Assembly (NCBI RefSeq): GCF_030068605.1
Contig: NZ_JASJOU010000004.1
Location: 372,001-436,000 of the forward strand
DNA length: 64,000 nucleotides
Direction: 5' to 3'
From: Xanthocytophaga agilis
GTDB taxonomy: Bacteria > Bacteroidota > Bacteroidia > Cytophagales > 172606-1
Shown: positions 60,020 to 64,000 of the stretch, piece by piece
Numbering within the stretch: position 1 is the stretch's first letter
Layout of the letters: each line of letters opens with the position of its first letter
Notes under the pieces: model-generated
Databases searched by the model: none
Told to the model about the DNA's origin: nothing
The model's input: only the letters and a program-made list of their open reading frames with translations
Position numbers and translations under genes: made by a program

Positions 60020-60595
60020 TTAATCAAGTCCCAGATCATCCACAAACCGGGTATCCAGTCTGATGCGATGAATAGGTACACCTAGACAGTGTGTGGTGAT
60101 GCCCATAATGGTTTTCTCTACTTCATAGCGATTGCAGACAACAGGCAACGAGACCAGCTTTGTGTAGTTTAGTGCAAATACATAGTCAATAAAGTGTCGG
60201 ATTGTATAGGGTGTAGACTGTTTATACTCTCCCCAGGTAAAACCCATAAACCGGAACTCTGACGGTCTTTCATCTTTATGAACTCTGGGAACTAACCATC
60301 CGGTGTCAGCTTCTATTGTATCCCATAGTGTATCCGTTGCCGGAAATACATTGATACTATGTGCTGATGGGAGGAATTTTTCTTTGGGTATATGAAATGT
60401 TTGTTCAAAATACGTTCGAAACTGATAAAATAACCGTTGTGACTTACAATGAGGAGTCGGAGATAATGCCACCTGACGAAGTATCGCCTCTGTAGCGTCG
60501 CTGACTGTAACTATATTTTCTGCTTCCAGATCTGGAATCGAGATAGCAAAAGCATTTTCCCATTCTATTAGTAGTTCTACACTGTCAAGGCTCAT
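60020..60595 (-). CDS. Acyl-carrier-like protein with permuted domain order
   Basis: 191 residues. The protein starts MSLDSVELLIEWENAFAISI, which is the second half of an acyl carrier domain beginning at the DS phosphopantetheine site (Ser5), and runs to TVSDATEAIL. It ends EKTIMGITTHCLGVPIHRI, then FVDDLGLD, which is helix I and loop of such a domain up to the point where DS would follow. Joined end to start, these make one complete carrier domain. The middle (about 42-155, QRLFYQFRTYFEQTFHIPKE) is unknown. Transcribed together with the Tdi1-like gene. Confidence 0.6.
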   Translation of the reverse strand: MSLDSVELLIEWENAFAISIPDLEAENIVTVSDATEAILRQVALSPTPHCKSQRLFYQFRTYFEQTFHIPKEKFLPSAHSINVFPATDTLWDTIEADTGWLVPRVHKDERPSEFRFMGFTWGEYKQSTPYTIRHFIDYVFALNYTKLVSLPVVCNRYEVEKTIMGITTHCLGVPIHRIRLDTRFVDDLGLD

Positions 60596-60797
60596 AGGAG
60601 TGCCGTTTGGTGATTAGTTATACAGAGCTATAGGGCTTATCTTGTCTTATATCTTTTTCATTTAAGGGGTTTAAGGAAAAATTTCTTTTCTCACTCTTTT
60701 ACCCTTTTTTATTCTTATCAAGAAAGTGTCCTTTCTCTTCCGATTTCCTTTTTATCCTCTTGAAAGTAGCAACCTTCTGTATCTCCTTCATTCGTTC

Positions 60798-60915
60798 TTT
60801 GTCCTTCTGAAAGAACCTTGTGACAAGACCGGCGGCCTTTCCGACTGGAGATATATTTTTCTCTCAAAAACTAAACATGGCTCTATTTGTCACAAGGTTC
60901 TTTCAGAAGGACAAA
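60798..60915. repeat. Palindromic interspersed repeat, copy D
   Basis: 118 bp with perfect 29-bp inverted ends (60798-60826 and 60887-60915) and the core in the opposite orientation to copies A-C. The arms carry AACCTTG/CAAGGTT where others have AATCTTG/CAAGATT, a paired change. The 540-bp gap 60596-61138 contains nothing else that I can name. Confidence 0.88.
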
Positions 60916-61138
60916 AAGAGGAAAGCGGGTGTTTTTTTGTTTGCAGAATTCATTTTCAGGAAAGATATGGAACACAATGAATTATATATTGTCTAAATAG
61001 ACTTAGATAGTAAAAAAAGAAGAATTACTAAAAAATGGAAATTCTGGTCTTCTTTTAGATATGTCCTATCTAATTCTTTCCGCGTGTTTTGCTACCTTGG
61101 TTGCATACAAATAGTGAGAGAGAAAGAGACATTAATAT

Positions 61139-61615
61139 ATGCAAAACGCCAATATAATAAAGTTTGATCGTCATTGCCTGGATTTATTTGAACTTTCAGA
61201 GGATGAAACCAATTTTCTTATGCACTGTGGTTTACAAGATCGTCCTGATTTATTTATTAGCTTTTATGACTCTTGTACCCAATGGCATTATCGTTTCTTT
61301 GAGGAAGAATCCTATATTGCTATAGGAGAAAGTGATAGTGGCGCCTATTATTGTATTCAAGTTGAAACCCGCGAAATATGGCGACTTCCTGATGCAGATA
61401 ATCAGGAGATCAAACAATATCTTAATGCTGATTTGATGTGCATGAATTTATCTTTTCAGGCTTTGGATACATTCTATGAATCAATAGCCTCAAATCGTAA
61501 AAGTGACATAGAGTTATTGATAAACGAACTTCACAAAATAGATCCCAAAGCCATTCAAGAAGAACTGAGTTTGTGGAATATTTTTACTTGGGAGTGGAAA
61601 ATAGAATTCTGGTAA
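61139..61615 (+). CDS. SUKH-like immunity-type protein
   Basis: 158 residues with the SUKH (SMI1/KNR4) superfamily feel: SYIAIGESDSGAYYCIQVET, then REIWRLPDADNQ, and MNLSFQALDTFYESI. This order is seen in SUKH-4-type immunity proteins of contact toxin systems. No signal peptide. No toxin is visible nearby, so its job is inferred from family only. Confidence 0.58.
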   Translation: MQNANIIKFDRHCLDLFELSEDETNFLMHCGLQDRPDLFISFYDSCTQWHYRFFEEESYIAIGESDSGAYYCIQVETREIWRLPDADNQEIKQYLNADLMCMNLSFQALDTFYESIASNRKSDIELLINELHKIDPKAIQEELSLWNIFTWEWKIEFW

Positions 61616-61700
61616 TAGTATTTGTGATTTAGTAAGTGCTTACCAGCAATCTTGGTTCAAACCAGAAAGAACAAATCTGTTAAGATATATCTTGTTACTA

Positions 61701-61919
61701 CTATCTACTTCTCAGCATTGCCAGTATCTCTGCTGCGTTGTTGGATTTAGTACTGGCAGATGCTGTATCAGCCGGAACAGCAGTACTATCTGTCGTTGTG
61801 CTATCACTTTGGTTCATATCTGTATCTTTGTTGGCAGAGGAGCCACAGGATGCCATCAGGTAAAGTGTCATACCGACTACACCATAGAAGGCTGGTTTTA
61901 TAACAGAATAGATTTTCAT
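61701..61919 (-). CDS. Small Ser/Thr-rich lipoprotein
   Basis: 72 residues with a lipoprotein signal (GVVGMTLYLMASC, lipid Cys near residue 25). The mature part is a low-complexity, Asp/Ser/Thr/Ala-rich stalk (DMNQSDSTTTDSTAVPADTA) with a short helix at the end (AAEILAMLRSR). Probably surface- or periplasm-exposed; function unknown. Confidence 0.68.
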   Translation of the reverse strand: MKIYSVIKPAFYGVVGMTLYLMASCGSSANKDTDMNQSDSTTTDSTAVPADTASASTKSNNAAEILAMLRSR

Positions 61920-62095
61920 GATCGGGTTTGTCTAAGTGAATAATCGAATATCCTTACAAATTTTTATGTGTTATAAGATGTTGAAAATCTAATTGTTACA
62001 AAAACTGCGCCCGATGGTTTGAAAGATGTTCCGGTTACTTTTTAGCGTGGTGATCATAGAGTGGTGTATTTTAAGTTCCAACAAATCCATACACT

Positions 62096-62965
62096 ATGCT
62101 CTCTGTAAAACTGTACATAGGCTATTGGCTGATCGCATTAATACTGATTGCCATTTTACCTGCTCAGGCACAACAACCCAAAACAGATATTTTACTGCTT
62201 GGATCAGATCACCTGGCGCAGATTTATAAAAAAGACAATCCCAATACTGATGTTTTGACTCCTTCCAGACAAAAAGAACTGGCTGAAGTGATTCGCACAA
62301 TCAATGCTTATCACCCTGACCTGATTCTGGTAGAACGGTTGCCGGAAGAGCAGACCGAACTCGACAGCCTGTATACCTTGTATCAGCAAAACAAACTGGA
62401 TATTGCAGATATGGACGGTGGGAGAGGTGAGATATATCAGCTGGCTTTTCCATTAGCCAAAAAAGCCAATCTCAAAAAAATATACGGTGTCAATGCTCCC
62501 GGTGGTACTTCACAGAGTATACTGGATAATGGAGAGCACATTGATCTGTACAAACAGGCTACTACTGATCTGAGAAAAGTTGTCGGAGAAAAATATACGG
62601 CCCTGGGCAACAATAGCCTTTCGCTGAAAGACTATATGATTTTTCTGAATAAGCCGGAATGCTATAATTTGATTTACAGATTACGCTATATGGTGCCTGC
62701 ACGGGTTACAAACGGGAAGTTTAAAAATCCGGATGCAATGGTAGATACCGCTTTTGTAAATCCTAAATATATCGGTGCTGAATTGATTTCTGTATTTAAA
62801 AACAGAGATTATAAGATCTATTCCAATATTGTAACTACTCAGATGCAAACCCATGCCAAACGGATTCTGGTGATCATAGGAGTAGCCCATATAGGATCAC
62901 TGAAAAGCATTTTCCGGGATGATATAGAGTATACTCTGGTAGACGCCGATAAATACCTGAAATAA
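62096..62965 (+). CDS. Secreted DUF5694-like protein
   Basis: 289 residues with a signal peptide (IALILIAILPAQAQ). The mature part has the TraB/erythromycin-esterase-like layout of DUF5694: ILLLGSDHLAQIYKKDNPNT, YHPDLILVERLPEEQTELD, IADMDGGRGEIYQLAFPLAK, and a final VIIGVAHIGSLKSIF. The conserved His/Glu sites suggest a metal-dependent hydrolase, but no member has a known reaction. Its start ATG is 175 bp from the lipoprotein gene. Confidence 0.8.
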   Translation: MLSVKLYIGYWLIALILIAILPAQAQQPKTDILLLGSDHLAQIYKKDNPNTDVLTPSRQKELAEVIRTINAYHPDLILVERLPEEQTELDSLYTLYQQNKLDIADMDGGRGEIYQLAFPLAKKANLKKIYGVNAPGGTSQSILDNGEHIDLYKQATTDLRKVVGEKYTALGNNSLSLKDYMIFLNKPECYNLIYRLRYMVPARVTNGKFKNPDAMVDTAFVNPKYIGAELISVFKNRDYKIYSNIVTTQMQTHAKRILVIIGVAHIGSLKSIFRDDIEYTLVDADKYLK

Positions 62966-63133
62966 TCGTCTATTTTCTACTCCCAGGTTAGTGTTATTAC
63001 TCTGGATAGTGAAAAACAAGTCGTTGGTGATAACACGCAACGACGGACAACAAGGATGACTCGCTGTTCTCCTGAAGGGAAAGGAATACTCCACTCCCTT
63101 TTTGTCTTTCTGAAAGAACCTATCTCTCCTTCC

Positions 63134-63247
63134 TGTCCTCCTGAAAGGAACTTGTGACAAGACCAGCGGCTTTTCCTACTGGAGATATTTTTTTCTCTCA
63201 GAAAGTAAACACAACTCTATTTGTCAAGAGATCCTTTCAGGAGGACA
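63134..63247. repeat. Palindromic interspersed repeat, copy E
   Basis: 114 bp with 27-bp inverted ends (63134-63160 and 63221-63247), partly diverged in the inner arms, core oriented as in copy D. A single extra arm (TTGTCTTTCTGAAAGAACC, about 63098-63116) lies upstream. The gap 62966-63718 (about 750 bp) contains this element and no convincing gene. Confidence 0.82.
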
Positions 63248-63718
63248 AAGAGGGAGTGTTTAGGGTATTCTAGCCCCGAAGGCACTTTCAGGGAGTTTCA
63301 CTGGCTTGGGCTTTTTTGTAGTAGAATACTTCCAAGAACAACACACATCCAAATCTGCACTAATACATGTATAGTAGTTTACCTTCTACAAAAATCTTCA
63401 CAAAAATCTATACAGACATACGAATTTGTATATTTGTACGTTAGAAAGAAACTGTTGGCCAGAATGTGTTCCTGCACACTGGTCACACAACAAACCTATA
63501 GTCTAAATACGAACTTAGACTACCATACAACCTCTCCCAAGAATAGTACAGATGCTCTGCGTCAAGATTTACAACAAATAACCATTTGGTGAGTAGTAGT
63601 TTAATAAAGCTAGACTGTCTATCTTTTTAATTCTGCTATCATACCTGCAATCTTAAATTCGGATAACGTAATCTGTATACTTAATTTTGTAAAGTTTCTG
63701 TTAATCTACTTGTAAAGA

Positions 63719-64000
63719 ATGAAAAAAATAGTTGGAGTGAGCCTGCTGATGTATGCATGCGTAGGAATGATTCAAGCCAGTGGACAATCCTTGGAGCTAA
63801 AAGATACCGTATACCAGGAAGAGTCTGTATCTGGTGTCAACTCCAGGATAAGCCTGAATCAGACTTCAGAACTTTTAACAACGAGAGAATATTCGTTATC
63901 GGACAACTATTCGTTAAAAGACACTCCTTCCAGATGGTTGCTCCAGTCAGAGCCTGCTCAAAAAACAGAATCAACATCTCCGTATGTGATTCATCCGGTG
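63719..64000 (+). CDS. Start of a secreted protein, cut off by the window edge
   Basis: 94 codons from the ATG at 63719 to the window end, still open. The signal peptide is MKKIVGVSLLMYACVGMIQA (cleavage near SGQ). The visible mature part is Ser/Thr-rich (TSELLTTREYSLSDNYSLKD). Family cannot be judged from this piece. Confidence 0.7.
   Translation, partial: MKKIVGVSLLMYACVGMIQASGQSLELKDTVYQEESVSGVNSRISLNQTSELLTTREYSLSDNYSLKDTPSRWLLQSEPAQKTESTSPYVIHPV

Noticed and set aside
60726-60980. 84-codon plus-strand frame
   Set aside because: It runs across repeat copy D, and its composition follows the repeat.
63221-63592. 123-codon plus-strand frame
   Set aside because: It begins inside repeat copy E and has no domain or signal pattern.

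Overview
The window looks like chromosomal DNA of a member of the Bacteroidota, most likely of the Cytophagales type. The evidence is a type IX secretion C-terminal sorting domain on the rhamnogalacturonan lyase, a TonB-dependent receptor, a 7TM-AraC regulator, a DUF3667 zinc-ribbon membrane protein, TPR-HTH regulators, many secreted proteins whose signal peptides end in xxxAQ, Bacteroidota-type promoter boxes (TAnnTTTG), and few Shine-Dalgarno sequences. I found no rRNA or tRNA gene and no CRISPR array.

Layout. 1-2.8 kb: a cut-off unknown gene and a membrane TPR-HTH regulator. 3.2-5.9 kb: a sensory group with a single-domain response regulator, a stand-alone H-NOX haem sensor, a single-domain globin and two unknown proteins, preceded by a 20-bp direct repeat placed like an activator site. 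6.2-8.5 kb: a thioesterase, an aldo/keto reductase and a short-chain dehydrogenase. 8.9-23.1 kb: eight same-strand genes for rhamnogalacturonan-I breakdown (carboxylesterase, GH78-like, two GH105, CE12-type acetylesterase, GH106, a GH43/GH117-like enzyme and a PL11 lyase) with no SusC/SusD pair. 24.6-30.2 kb: a two-zincin protein with a 7TM-AraC regulator, and one more probable glycoside hydrolase. 30.8-39.3 kb: a TonB receptor, DUF3667, and a run of small orphan secreted or lipoprotein genes, one with a frameshift. 40.2-45.2 kb: a chemoreceptor with cheR, a GNAT-MarR pair with two palindromic operators, and an NTF2-like protein. 45.5-48.1 kb: small unknown genes.

48.2-55.7 kb is a one-strand island of twelve genes with phage or plasmid character. 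In transcription order it has a HTH_17 regulator, DEAH helicase, small helical protein, AAA_25 replication ATPase, VRR-NUC nuclease, XRE regulator, three small proteins, a holin-sized membrane protein, a coiled-coil protein, an amidase and an unknown protein. No capsid, terminase, tail or integrase gene is visible. Between the ATPase and nuclease genes lie four 10-11 bp direct repeats and a perfect 25-bp inverted repeat with a 6-nt loop, a plausible replication origin. The 1.7 kb upstream of the island holds no clear protein gene but has an operator-like palindrome, a promoter, a candidate structured RNA with a terminator, and a REP-like element.

57.4-61.6 kb is an accessory cluster that looks like immunity genes: a domain found three times in two adjacent genes, a Tdi1/DUF1851-like protein, a SUKH-like protein, and a protein whose two ends together make one acyl-carrier domain in permuted order. 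The window ends with a small lipoprotein, a DUF5694-like protein and the start of a secreted protein.

Spread through the intergenic regions is an abundant palindromic repeat of about 110-118 bp with 27-29 bp terminal inverted repeats (five full copies, at least two damaged ones). Paired changes in its two arms suggest that the hairpin itself is maintained. Two other repeat families are also present: a 28-bp minisatellite near 24.4 kb and a structured pair at 12.4 and 30.3 kb.
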